DNA of 64,000 nucleotides from Numida meleagris (taxonomy: Eukaryota; Chordata; Aves; Galliformes; Numididae): the NCBI RefSeq assembly GCF_002078875.1, contig NC_034412.1, positions 6,829,759-6,893,758 on the forward strand. Direction: 5' to 3'. Shown here piece after piece: positions 1 to 10,089 of this stretch; positions within the stretch are counted from its first letter, which is position 1; every line of letters starts with the position of its first letter. Both the position numbers and the translations under genes were made by a program. The notes beneath the pieces were generated by a model. That model worked only from the letters and a program-made list of their open reading frames with translations, ran no database searches and had not been told where the DNA came from.

Positions 1-1975
1 AAAGAGAAAAGAAAAGAAAGCTGGGTTTGGGAGGAAGTGGGGCTGTGCCATGAAACGGGGTTGTGAAAGGTTTTCACAGAGGAGCTGAGCACACCTGGTG
101 CTCAGGGGGATCAGCTGCAGGGACCAGCTCCATGCCTCCTGTTACATTTACAGCTGATGTTCAGCTGTGCAGCCTGCCTTGCTTGTGGCTGAGGTGCTCT
201 GCCTGCTCTCACTTCATAGAACACTGAGCTTGCACCACACTGAGAGGTGGAACACACTCTGGCTGTCAGTAAGGTAGGGCCCCGATGCACAGTTTTTTAA
301 ATCCTCTCTTTCTACATTTCTGATGTGTTTATCTGTTTGCATTACACCATAAATGCTGTTTTGTTTCTTTTTTTCTTTAGCATTAATAGAGCATAACATA
401 ATGTGAGTCTTTAAGATAAATGATTTAGGAGTTAAATTGTGGGGTTCCAGTCAGGCAGAGGTAACTAATTAGCACCTATGTTTTGAGCACATAGTGAACT
501 AGTTCTCTTAAATTAAATGTCCACATTGCCTCTATGTTCGTCAGGGAGAGATAGATGACTCAAAAGGCAACTCCGGAGGGAGCGTTGCCTGCTTAATTTA
601 GGCCCTCCCTCAGGGGGCTCTCAAAGGCTCTTGGTTTTCCCGCTCATTCTGTGTGGAGCTTAATTTAGTAGGACTGGTTCAACAGGCACCTGAAATTCAG
701 TTGTAATTAGCTACACAGGTTACTTGAATGGGATTTTACCAATTTTTTTCACTTCAATTACTCAAGGAATAAATTTAAGAAGTCCCAAACTACAACAGGG
801 TAAGCCCCTGTACAGTTCAGCAGCGGATCTGATAATGGGCATTGATGGCTTTTGCCATTCTTCTGCCCACTCAGTGTCCTGGGAAGTGTGGTTGGGCTGT
901 GAACTGGACCAGTGGAATGATCTGACTTAGAAATCTCAGGGGACAGTAATGAATGGTCAGTATATGAGAAAGCAGGGACCTTTTAATTTGGAATTTCTAT
1001 AGGAGAAGTTGTGTTTATGAACTTTAATCTGAGAGAAACCTGTCTGTTACTTGAGTGAGACTAGGTAGACAAGTGAACTAGATATAGTAGTTTTAATGCT
1101 ATACTGTTCTTTTAGGTTGTGACCTAACCAGAGGCGTCACCTAAAGCATCAGCTAACATTAATCACTAATAATTTCTATTATGTATTTATATATATAGCA
1201 ACAATTTCTTGATAGTGCTCGTGAAAGTTCTCTTTAGTGATCTTTAGTGGTGATTTCCCCCCCTCCTTTAGTTAGGGGGAAACAAGCAATTTCTGTGGAT
1301 TCATTTCCATTACCTAGGTCTTTCTAAATATTAGTAAGTTGAAACCAGATCTGGAATTTGAGGTGGATGTTTACTGAAGCATAAACAGAAGTTCTGTATC
1401 TATGGATCATTATCTTGGCAGGAAAGGTACTGGAATTCCTCCTCTTCTTCTCAGAGAGAGGCTTGAAAAAGACATCCTGACAAAACCAGGAGTCTCGTGC
1501 TAGAAGTTGAAATTGCATGAACTGCATTTTTCTTCCCCCGCTTTTCTAGCATGTCTATAAGTATTTCGCAGGGAAAAATTAAAACCCCCAGCCACAGTTT
1601 TATTCACAGTCATACAGTAAGTGTGATAACTACTTGACTTCTGGCATTATCCTTGTGCCGGGGTCATACTAATCTTTTCTCTGTCACTCTAGTGTGAATT
1701 TATGTCCCAGCAAAACTGACATGCCAGCCAAATATTTGGTTTTCACAGGAACAGATCAATATACAGGGCATACAGTGTAACTGACTTCTACCTAACATGA
1801 ATTGTGGGTAGCTCTAAAATGGAAACAAACTCATTTCGCCCTCCTGCAAAGAGCAGTTTGGTGTTGCTGCCTCTCTGAAGACTAGTCTTGCTTGGCAGGT
1901 GATAACTGGTACTCTGTTGCTAAGTAGTAGGAAGTGTGTGTGGTGACCTGTGAATCAGAGGTGACAATTTCTTAC

Positions 1976-2045
1976 CTGAAGTCACAGAAGCCCAGAGATT
2001 CCCTGGGGCTTAATGCCCCAGACTGACCCAGAGCTTGTGCAAAGG
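1976..2045 (-). other. Candidate cryptic or poison exon in PEX5L intron
   Basis: On the minus strand a pyrimidine-rich stretch ending CTTCTCAG (2046-2053) precedes 70 bases that end in CAG followed by GTAAGA (donor GT at 1975-1974). Both splice sites are close to consensus and face the same way as PEX5L. Seventy bases is not a multiple of three. Entered in phase 0 from the cassette exon, the frame meets TAA after 11 codons, so inclusion would truncate the protein. No known PEX5L peptide matches any frame. Pairs of decent sites this close also occur by chance in long introns, so this is only a candidate. Confidence 0.2.
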
Positions 2046-3873
2046 CTGAGAAGTTGTAGGAGGATTACTACAGACACCATATTGGATATTTAAATTCACA
2101 TGAAAACAATGATGTTTAAAGCTCATGGTTGATATCTAAGTCAGTAAATGATAACATGTTTATGTTGCATCTTCATAAACAGCAGTTGCACTGCTTGGTG
2201 AGAACTACTGCTGTGATTGCTGTGTCACAGTAGCATTCTGTGTTTATCAGCGCTGACCTAGATAGATTATGGTGTCTAGCTGCGGTGTAGGACGAAATAT
2301 CTACCAATTCTTCATCTCTTTCCCTCTGATCTTTGCCTGGATAAGAAAACTAAAAGGGAGCACTTGCCAAATTTGGGAATTGTATCTGGCTCCTGGTTTT
2401 TGGCCTCACTCCAGCAAGCCACTTACACATGTCCTACCAAACTCAAGGTTAAGCATGCACTTTACTGCCTTGCTGGATTAGAGCCATGGGGTGAAGGGAT
2501 AAAAGGTGTTGTCATATTTTGATTGTGACTGACAGTTTGGCCTTTCCTACTCAAATAAAAATGTGAATTACTATAAGTCTGTTGCGTTAACGTCAACACG
2601 CTCTGTGTACTTTCAAGGTAAGGGAAGCTGTTTGCTGAAACAGGTGCACCTCCTTTTCCTGGGTGTTAAAGATTTTGTGTACCCTCACCTGTGCATTGTC
2701 TTTGTGGTATCACCATATGATTTACATTTTGGCCTTGCCCCTTTTCAATACTCCAGTTCTCCCTGCTGGAGAGCCACCCTACTGGTGTGGTCAAAGACAA
2801 GATTAACTAATTGTCACAGATGCTTAGAGACTCTGGAAGTAATATAGATGGTAAAAATACATATATATTGCAAAATATTCCTTTAAAATGGTTTCTATTG
2901 ATGTTAGTTTATGGCAATATCTGGTGTGTACTCCTAAAATGATCCCTAACCGAGGGATTAACGGGTTGGACACTTAAACTGAGTAAAAGTGGGTTGGGAA
3001 ACCTGTCCAAAATGGGAAGGCTATGGAATCCCAAAGCTTTCTGTTGAGAAAGCCCCAGAGAAATCTATTCTGTGGGAGACTTGGAGAGGCACAAAAGTGC
3101 CATGACAGTACCTACAGGGAGTAAATAGAATCTGTCAGCGTAAGCTGCCTCTTCCTGTATCAACCATTGGGATTTCTTTGTGTGGCAACTCCAACTAAAG
3201 AAGCAGCCTGACTTTGTGAGCACTGTTAAAGAAATGACAAACTAGAGAAGTCCTGTTTCATTTGTAATGCAGGTGTTTTGTATCCTTGCAGCATCCTTGG
3301 GACAACAGTGATTGCTTACAAAATAGCGGGAAATTATGTAATTTTTTTTCCTTAGCCGGAAGAGAAGACTGCTAACGTATTGAACTGAGCTGTGTGTGCT
3401 AATTCTTTGTGAATCACCAGTGATCCACAGATAAATTTGGGAGTTTTTGTGGATTACATACAGCTTTGTGCGCTGTTCTGATAGGAAGCATTATCAAATG
3501 TCAGGTTAGATGAAAGATGTACACTTGCTTTTTTAAGACTAGATCTACATGATATTAGCAGTTTGGAGGGGTAACAAAATCAAGACTATCATGGCTTATC
3601 ATGTGTCACTTTCATAAAGCTCATGCTATTCCTACTGATCTTTAACTGTGTTGAAAATTACCGATGTCTACTTTGGTACTTGACCCATGTGGAAAAAAAA
3701 AAATTCATCAGTTACCGTACCCATGCTGTATCCTTGAATACAGGCTGTAATTATTTTAAAATCGCACCAATTTCTTTTTCCTTCCTGTGGCATTCTGTAG
3801 CATATATGTGTTTTTGTATGCATTACCACGGGCAGGCATAGGAATCAAATCCTAATTTCCTCCTGAATTATCC

Positions 3874-4066
3874 TGGCTGTCCACATAGAATCATAGAATG
3901 GCCTGGGTTGAAAAGGAACTCGAAGATCATCGAGTCTCAACCCCCCTGCTGAGTGCAGGGTCGCCAACCACTAGACCAGGCTGCCAAGAGCCACGTCCAG
4001 TCTGGCCTTGAATACCTCCAGGGACGGGGCATCCACAACCTCCCAGCCACATGCCATGGCTGTCCA
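3874..4066 (-). mobile_element. CR1 LINE 3' fragment with 10-bp flanking repeats
   Basis: The plus strand opens with ATAGAATCATAGAATGG and continues through the AGATCATCGAGTC and CCACTAGACCAGGCTGCC blocks. This is the reverse complement of the avian CR1 3' end, so the element lies on the minus strand with its 3' end at about 3884. It is 5'-truncated to about 170 bp, stopping after the match to CR1 'catccacaacctc' near 4043. An exact TGGCTGTCCA occurs at 3874-3883 and again at 4057-4066, directly flanking the insert, and looks like a target-site duplication. Confidence 0.9.
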
Positions 4067-5798
4067 TACATCATGAGATGTATTTGCTTTGAAATGGGTT
4101 TTTTTTTTTTTTTGAAAATTGAAATGCTTGAAACGTGAAAGGTGCTTGTGACTTTAAAACTTGCAGTGCAATTTAACAGTTTCATTGCCCAAATAACAAA
4201 TTAATTGCATACGGAACGCTTATAAGTATATGGTTTGCAATTCTTCAAAAGGATGGTATGTTTTTACTCACAGTACTCATGAAGAATCAACACATTTATG
4301 AAAATTAATTCCAATTCATAAAAAATTAATATGAAAAAACAAGATTAAGTGGGCATAATGCATTATTTACAAACAATTTTGTCCAGCTGTTTGTGCTTAT
4401 GGAGTTGTAGCACACTTTAAAATGTTACACAGTTTAGTAAACTTTGTTTTATAAAAAAAAATTACACTATTAATTCCCATGGTAAAACTTATTTCATGGA
4501 AAATTGTATTTAATTTGTGACAGAGAAACTTGTATAACTTCAGGCAAGCAGCCAATTTATGACTTTTAAGCATATTGTCAAGACAACTTTCTTTCCTATG
4601 CTCATGAGAATATTTCCACAGAAATTATACATACTGCCCTAAAAGCAAAGTGTTAAGCAATACTCAACTTGGAGGTAAAGATTTAATTAATATTTGTACT
4701 GCTAAGCATGCATTTACATGTTTTGTACTTTACCGTGCTCATATTATTATTAATAATGGATTAATCTAGACTGGTTTGAGATGTATAGAAAATACTGCTA
4801 ATTAGTTTATCATTAATCCTGTAAAAGGAATACAAAAATATGATCACAGATCAAGTCCCCCAAAAATCACTGAAGAAATCACCACTGTTCTCAGAAGACA
4901 AATAGGAAACTACAGTGATTATTGTTGTCCAGAGGTAATTATTGAAATTTCCTAAAATTTGGATGATTTCTTTTTTACACTAATGTATATGAATTACTTA
5001 AAATGAAGTTACTTCTGCTTGAGGTAGGTAGAAGAGGAACTCATTACATTCACTTCAACTCCCTGCCCTTCTGTTCTGGTGTTATTTAGTAAACATTTAC
5101 TGTCAGTCAGTGCAAGTCTAATGCTAAGAAGCTTAGAATAAATGTGATTGATTCTGAGCAGATAGGACTGTTAACTTCTATATGGAAAACTGTTATGCAA
5201 GTTCATATAGTGAGCCTCAATTTACTAATACCAGTGGGATTTATGTATTCTGTATCCTTTATAAAATTTGTCATTTGACATATTAGTTTTAAGGAAAACA
5301 AACAAAAAAGCAGCCACCAAACACAGCAACAAAACACACCCAAACAACTGGAATTTGGGCACTGGAAATATTTGAGCATCTTTAGTTATAAGCCCTTGAG
5401 CAAAGGTGCCTGGTCCACCAATGGCATGGAAACAAAGTTCACTTTCCAAAAATATTGATTCTAATCTGGATAAGAACAAATACATTTTAGAGAGATTCTA
5501 AGAATAAACAAAAAGTAAAAAGAACCTTAAGTTTCTGATGTAATTAATAGGGGTGTAGTCATGAAACATCTCTCTTTGGAATGCTTGTGTCGTAGCCTGT
5601 TTTCTTATGGGATAAGCTGAACTTCAGCATGTTTTTTTCTAATAATGCAACTTCAGCTGTTTAAACTTCTACTTTCCAGTTCAAATTCTAAAATAAAGCA
5701 TTCTGTGGGTTCACTTTTTAAATTATAAGTGGTCAATATCAAGGCTTTATTCTGAGCCGTGTCTGTGCAGTAAGCAGACAGTTCCTCTCCTCTTCTAT
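4067..5798. other. AT-rich intronic stretch, no gene seen
   Basis: Very AT-rich sequence with a 15-base T run at 4099-4113 beside the CR1 insertion. There are short runs such as ATTATTATTAATAATGG near 4742. No exon, RNA gene or recognisable transposon was seen. An 86-codon open frame on the minus strand (5225-5485) has no family resemblance. Confidence 0.5.
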
Positions 5799-5996
5799 AA
5801 ATTTCTTCTCTGAAGGAGTTGTTTAGTGCTGGAATGGGCTGCCCAGGGAGGTGATGGGGTCACGGTCCCTGGAGGTGTTCAAGAAACATTTAGATGTGCT
5901 GGGAGACGTAGTTTAGTGGGAAATATTGGAGGTAGGTGGATGGTTGGACTGGATGATCTTGGAGGTCTTTTCCAACCTTGGTGATTCTATGATTCT
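5799..5996 (+). mobile_element. CR1 LINE 3' end
   Basis: The segment matches the canonical CR1 3' end in order: TGGGCTGCCCAGGGAGGTG, CCCTGGAGGTGTTCAAG, GGTTGGACTGGATGATCTT, GGAGGTCTTTTCCAACCTT, then GATTCTATGATTCT. Plus orientation, 5'-truncated to about 200 bp. It is well preserved, so it is among the younger insertions in the window. No flanking duplication is obvious. Confidence 0.95.
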
Positions 5997-8869
5997 CCCT
6001 ATTTTTTCAGTCATAAACAGAAGTTGGGATAGCTTTCAGTACAGAATTTGCATTTCTTTTTCCTGTGGGAGAATTTCTCATGGACTCCCAGTCTACTATA
6101 TAATAACAGACTATATCTGCCCCAGGATCATCTTGGATGTGAATCCCCTTCTGCAGGTCTTATTCCTTCTATCACCTTAAAAGGGATCCTACTACCAGTA
6201 GGTTTCCAATTTGTGTTCTGTTGAGGAATCTAAATTAGGCGTGATGAATATGGAACAAATAACTCATGACACTTTGAGATTTATTTGTTTAAAATCAGAC
6301 TGGCATTATATCATGCACTTTTTACTGCTCAATAAAGCAGTTTATCGAATTTTGAAGCTTAAATGTGGATCAAAGTACTTTATTGAATCAGCTCCTTTGA
6401 AGTTCACTGACCTGTAGCAAATTGGGAATTCGTAGTTGACTCTGCCGTTAAACTTTGATGCTAGGGGCTATTAAGGTTTGAATTTCTCATTAGAAAGTTA
6501 TTAGGAAATGATTTTTAAGTGTGCTTTTTTTCTCCTGACTAAAAATTGTGGAGAGATTAAACAAAACATTTGAGAATTGAAATCAAACTTCTATGCACAA
6601 TTACCTCATGTATGTCTTAAAAATGAGAAAATTATGCAGAAAATATTTTCATATCCCAGCTTTGGTTTGCAGTTGTTTGTTCATAGCTTAACTTTTTGTT
6701 AATTTTTGAACTTTCAACAAACTTGCTTTCACTTTTTTCTAGATTTATTCGTACCAGAAGTGCCTCTTTTCATTTGTTCCAGTCTCTTCTGAATTATCTT
6801 TAAAAGATAAAGAGAGACAGCAACTTACTATAGAGTTATATTCTACAAAATCCCATTAGTATAGAAAGCTCTCTCTTGATGCTTGAAAGTATTAACTCTG
6901 GCAACTACTGAATGTCTTTTCTTACCAATAAAGTGACTTTCATTGAAAATAATTGAGATAGAATCACAGAAGATAGGTGCTGAAGGGCCTATTCAATTAC
7001 CAAGAATATTCCTCTGCTTACTGTAGTAGATTCGTTAATGCTGGAATGATTGTTCAGATTCCCTATTGCCATATATCAGAACAACCCCAGAGGAATCTGC
7101 AGTACTTTCTCAGTTTATTTGAAGATTTGCCTTGAAATCTGATATAAAATAGATTGCTAGTTGGAAGCTTTGTCAAAATTTAATTCATGCTGAGTACTTG
7201 TCAACAAATAAGTTTATTTTACAGACGGGACTTAGGTAGGAGCTAATAAAATTTGAGCATGTACCTGAATTGTTCTCAGTTGGATACGTTATTAATCTTT
7301 TCCGGAGGAAGAAAGGAAAACATAAGATATCAGGGACTTCTTTATGTTATCACTACTTTTCAGTTAAAACAAGGATTTGGCGTCTCATCTTTCTGTCTGA
7401 GATTCCCCCTCTGCTTCTTTGGTAGTCTGCTTTAATAGTCAGACACGATTAGTTCTCCATTCATCAAAGATTTTGGGGAATCTATTTTTCTAAAAGTAAA
7501 TACTCTTCTACCCTATCCTAGTGTTTTGCTTGCAGATTTTCTTGCTTAGCTAGCTGTACTCTGAGAGATGAAGCAGGACAATATGTAATTCCTGAGAGGG
7601 AAATACACACGCACACGCACACACACCCCGATACCGGGTTCAGTGGTGTTGATCTCTTTGGAAATAGCAGGCCTTATTTTCATGACCCAATTTAATCTGG
7701 CTAGGGAAGTTTGTTTGCAGCCAATCTGGAACTTGCACATTTCACACTGTATTTGGTAACCACATGCATTTCATCGTGTGAAGAGCTCAGGTGAACACTG
7801 ATGGCGATGGTTAAATTGGCTTCACAATATACCAATGTGTAATTCTGAATGAATGGTCTGAACAAGAGGGTTACACAGGCACACTAAGGAGATAGAATCT
7901 CAAAACAACATGACATCCAGACAATTAGGGTATAAATGATGTATGGGACATGGTCATGGAACTGTACATCACATGTACATGATGCAGAGATGGCTATGGA
8001 AAATACTCACTTTTTCACTTGATTCTGCTTCCTTTTGGCTTCTGCACCCCTTTGGTGCATAGCAGGGAAGTAGGTATTTGCGTTTAGTGGAAGAAATTAC
8101 ACTAACAGACATACATTTCACTCATAAATGTATCATACACTATTGCTGAGTAGACTGACAGACAACTGGTACAAATGGTGCATTAAACATTTAACGAACC
8201 CTGGCTCAGCTCCTGGCCCTGTTGAAGCAAATGAAAGCTTTGCACTTACTTTGGAAGGAAGGGGCAGCATTTTGTGTTAGTTTCTAATTGTTCATCAACA
8301 ATTAAGGGCAAAATTGGAAATGATGCATTAAAGGGAGCATCTTTTTTCTTTGGGCGGTCAGTTCATAGGCATCAGAGTTAGCCAGAAGCAGAGTAGGGCG
8401 TTCAACACGTTCATGGATGTGAGCACCAGGAGGGAATAGAATCCGCTGCTGGAGTGAGATGGAAGTGCTGTGTTGTGTGGCAGTGCTGCAGCCACTGACT
8501 TCTATCAGGTAACGAGCCCAGCTGGTGCTTGCTGGCACCTTAACACATGGGGCTCTGTGCACTGGAGTTATGTCCTTCCAGCAGCTGGGCTTGTGGGAAT
8601 GGAAGCAGGATGTGCAGAGCAGTCTGCCTTGGAACACTGGGAGCCTAGGGTTGACAACTGAGATATTTCAAGTACTGCTATAATGTGATTCTTCGTTTAT
8701 GTAAGTGCTGAATATTAATATGAAACAAGGATTGATTGCATGAACGCTGGCTTTATAAATTGGTATTTTGGACCAAATTTAGGCAACTTGCTGGTATGTG
8801 GCTGAACTTTCTAAGAATCTTTTTAATCTTTTTATCTAATGGGGAAGAAAGAAAGGTTTTGTTTAACTT
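5997..8869. other. Intronic stretch between CR1 copy and CpG island
   Basis: No exon or RNA gene seen. It contains the CA repeat at 7605-7626 and, at 6959-7000, a weak resemblance to the antisense CR1 end (AGAATCACAGAA then GCTGAAGGGCCT) that is too decayed to call. Overlapping open frames on both strands at 8302-8661 (up to 111 codons) reflect a locally stop-poor, more GC-rich patch rather than a recognised gene. Confidence 0.5.
7605..7626. repeat. (CA)n microsatellite, interrupted
   Basis: About 22 bases of alternating A and C, with two A-to-G interruptions giving CGCACACGC, then a short C run. Such repeats are commonly length-polymorphic, though the interruptions should stabilise this one. 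Confidence 0.9.
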
Positions 8870-8870
8870 T

Positions 8871-9215
8871 CACGTGAGAACGTCTGAACCCCAAGCTACT
8901 GACCCCGAGCAGCTCCCCCACGCTACCGCAATGCACATCCCCGCTCTGCCGGCCGGGGCCGCGTGCTTTGAGCCCCGCGCTGCGCCCACCTGTGACGCCA
9001 TAGTGAGGAGGGGCTTTTCCTCTGCAGCCTCATCCCTCGGAATCTCCTTCATCACCATGGCAACAGCCTTATCTGCCGCCCTAGAGCCTTTCCCCTACAA
9101 CAGGGAAACCAACAAGGGCGAGTCAGCAGCAGCCCGAGCGCACCCGCGCAACGCGACACGAGACGGCGCGCACTGCAGGAGGCAAGGTCTGGGTTGATGT
9201 AGAACGCGCAAACAC
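8871..9215. promoter_or_regulatory. CpG island covering the PEX5L cassette exon
   Basis: By eye count about 25-30 CpG dinucleotides fall between 8871 and 9190, while the flanking kilobases have very few. The richest parts are 8940-9000 and 9130-9180, on both sides of the exon, so exon codon use alone does not explain it. A CACGTG E-box sits at 8871-8876. In birds such an island usually marks a promoter. Transcripts starting in 9100-9215 on the minus strand would include the exon and could start translation at the ATG at 9058. Promoter activity is inference; the CpG density is seen directly. No TATA box is apparent. Confidence 0.6.
8990..9094 (-). CDS. PEX5L: PEX5L (TRIP8b) N-terminal cassette coding exon
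   Basis: PEX5L/TRIP8b is a cytosolic TPR protein. It binds HCN pacemaker channel tails and sets their surface expression and cAMP response; it is a paralogue of the peroxisomal import receptor PEX5. Seen here: read on the minus strand from 9094, the exon encodes 35 residues starting GKGSR, then AADKAVAMVMKEIPRDEA, then AEEKPLLTMASQ. From memory, human PEX5L has the same segment with REES for RDEA and TMTSQ for TMASQ. The acceptor is a pyrimidine-rich stretch ending TTGTAG (9095-9100). A CTGAC branch-like site lies at 9122-9126. The donor is CAG|GTGGGC, with GT at 9989 minus 1000, that is 8989-8988. Both ends are phase 0 and 105 bp is a multiple of three, so skipping keeps the frame, as expected of a TRIP8b cassette. 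An internal ATG at 9058 has a strong GCCATGG context. If the donor is not used, the frame stays open into the intron to 8870. The TPR domain and HCN-binding regions lie in later exons not present here. Confidence 0.93.
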
Positions 9216-9654
9216 TGTTCAAAAAGAACAATAAATCGGCAGTGAGCCTCTAAGTTGGTGTCGTGGTGTCTAGCCATAGTCTTGTTAGTCATTAGAGTTG
9301 CCCCACTGAAGTCAACAGAAGTATTTCATGATGCCTTGCTGCAGCAAGGCTGGCCAGAGTAATCCAGGCCAATCTGAAGGATTGGGATGTTTTGCAGGGT
9401 AGGGTTTCTGAATGACAAAGAGCTGTGTGATCAGCTCCTTGATTTCATTTTGGTTACCCCAGAATACCTGTTTACCACAAAAACACTGGGTCAGGCTTAT
9501 GTTGCAAATAAAGCACAGATCTTTATGGTTCACTGAGGCAAACTCTCCCTTAAGTTTGGAAGTAACCTACAGGGCTGGTAACTAGAATAACTCTAGTAAC
9601 ATTTTAAAAAGCAGTTTACATAGTATAAACAGTCTGTGTTTTTGCTAATAATAT

Positions 9655-10089
9655 ATGGAGCCAAATTCTGCTGTCATAGGTAGTGCTACACATCTTCCAA
9701 AAAATCATTGAACATGATGTAATTTATTAGAAACTTTTCTTAAAATGTACTTCATATACTGTAAATATTGAAGAGAGTAAAAAATATATATTCACATCTA
9801 ATTTAATATTTTGACCGAACACAAAATGCCTTAATGCTATCTGCCACGCACTTTATAGCTGTGCTCTTTGCTTTAAAAGGGTATTTATCTTCTTGAATTT
9901 GCATAGATATCTGTATTTTGATTTCTCTCACTCTTGAAGTGGCATAGGATGCCTGATCATGCATCAAGCATAGCAGCAGAAGTGTATAATGGTGGTGACC
10001 CTGGGCACATCCTTACTGTTGCACTTGTAAAGCTCCCATTGATTTCAATAGGGTTTTAGCTGTGCAAAGACTGCAGGATCTGGCTCCAT
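9655..10089. mobile_element. Possible ancient non-autonomous element with terminal inverted repeats
   Basis: ATGGAGCCAAATTCTGCTG at 9655-9673 and the reverse complement of 10071-10089 (ATGGAGCCAGATCCTGCAG) agree at 16 of 19 positions. Just inside the right end, CCCATTGATTTCAATAGGG (10035-10053) is near-palindromic. It resembles a motif family (attgacttcaatggga, ending in a 'ggatctggc' word) that I recall as an old repeated sequence in bird, crocodile and turtle genomes. The inner 350 bp has no coding capacity. A decayed MITE-like element is the simplest reading, but chance pairing of two short repeats is not excluded. Confidence 0.4.

Larger units (their letters stand above)
1..8989 (-). other. 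PEX5L: PEX5L intron downstream of the cassette exon (partial)
   Basis: This intron begins at the donor 8989-8988 and runs leftwards off the window. It holds two CR1 fragments (3884-4056, 5799-5996), a CA microsatellite (7605-7626) and a 15-base T run at 4099-4113. The rest is unremarkable AT-rich sequence, with 4140-5000 and 6480-6960 especially A/T-rich. The following constant coding exon, whose human peptide begins LVNEQQESRPLL, was not found on the minus strand here. A possible unannotated cassette at 1976-2045 is listed separately. All other open frames in the stretch are under 115 codons and show no family resemblance. Confidence 0.7.

Noticed and set aside
6959..7090. Possible antisense CR1 3' end
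   Set aside because: Only AGAATCACAGAA and GCTGAAGGGCCT fit; later CR1 blocks are not recognisable.
9051..9064. RFX X-box-like sequence ATCACCATGGCAAC
   Set aside because: It lies inside the conserved PEX5L coding frame around the internal ATG, so coding constraint already explains it. A dual role is possible but unsupported.
8736..9197. 153-codon plus-strand open frame across the CpG island
   Set aside because: It is antisense to the PEX5L exon in a GC-rich, stop-poor region and has no family resemblance.
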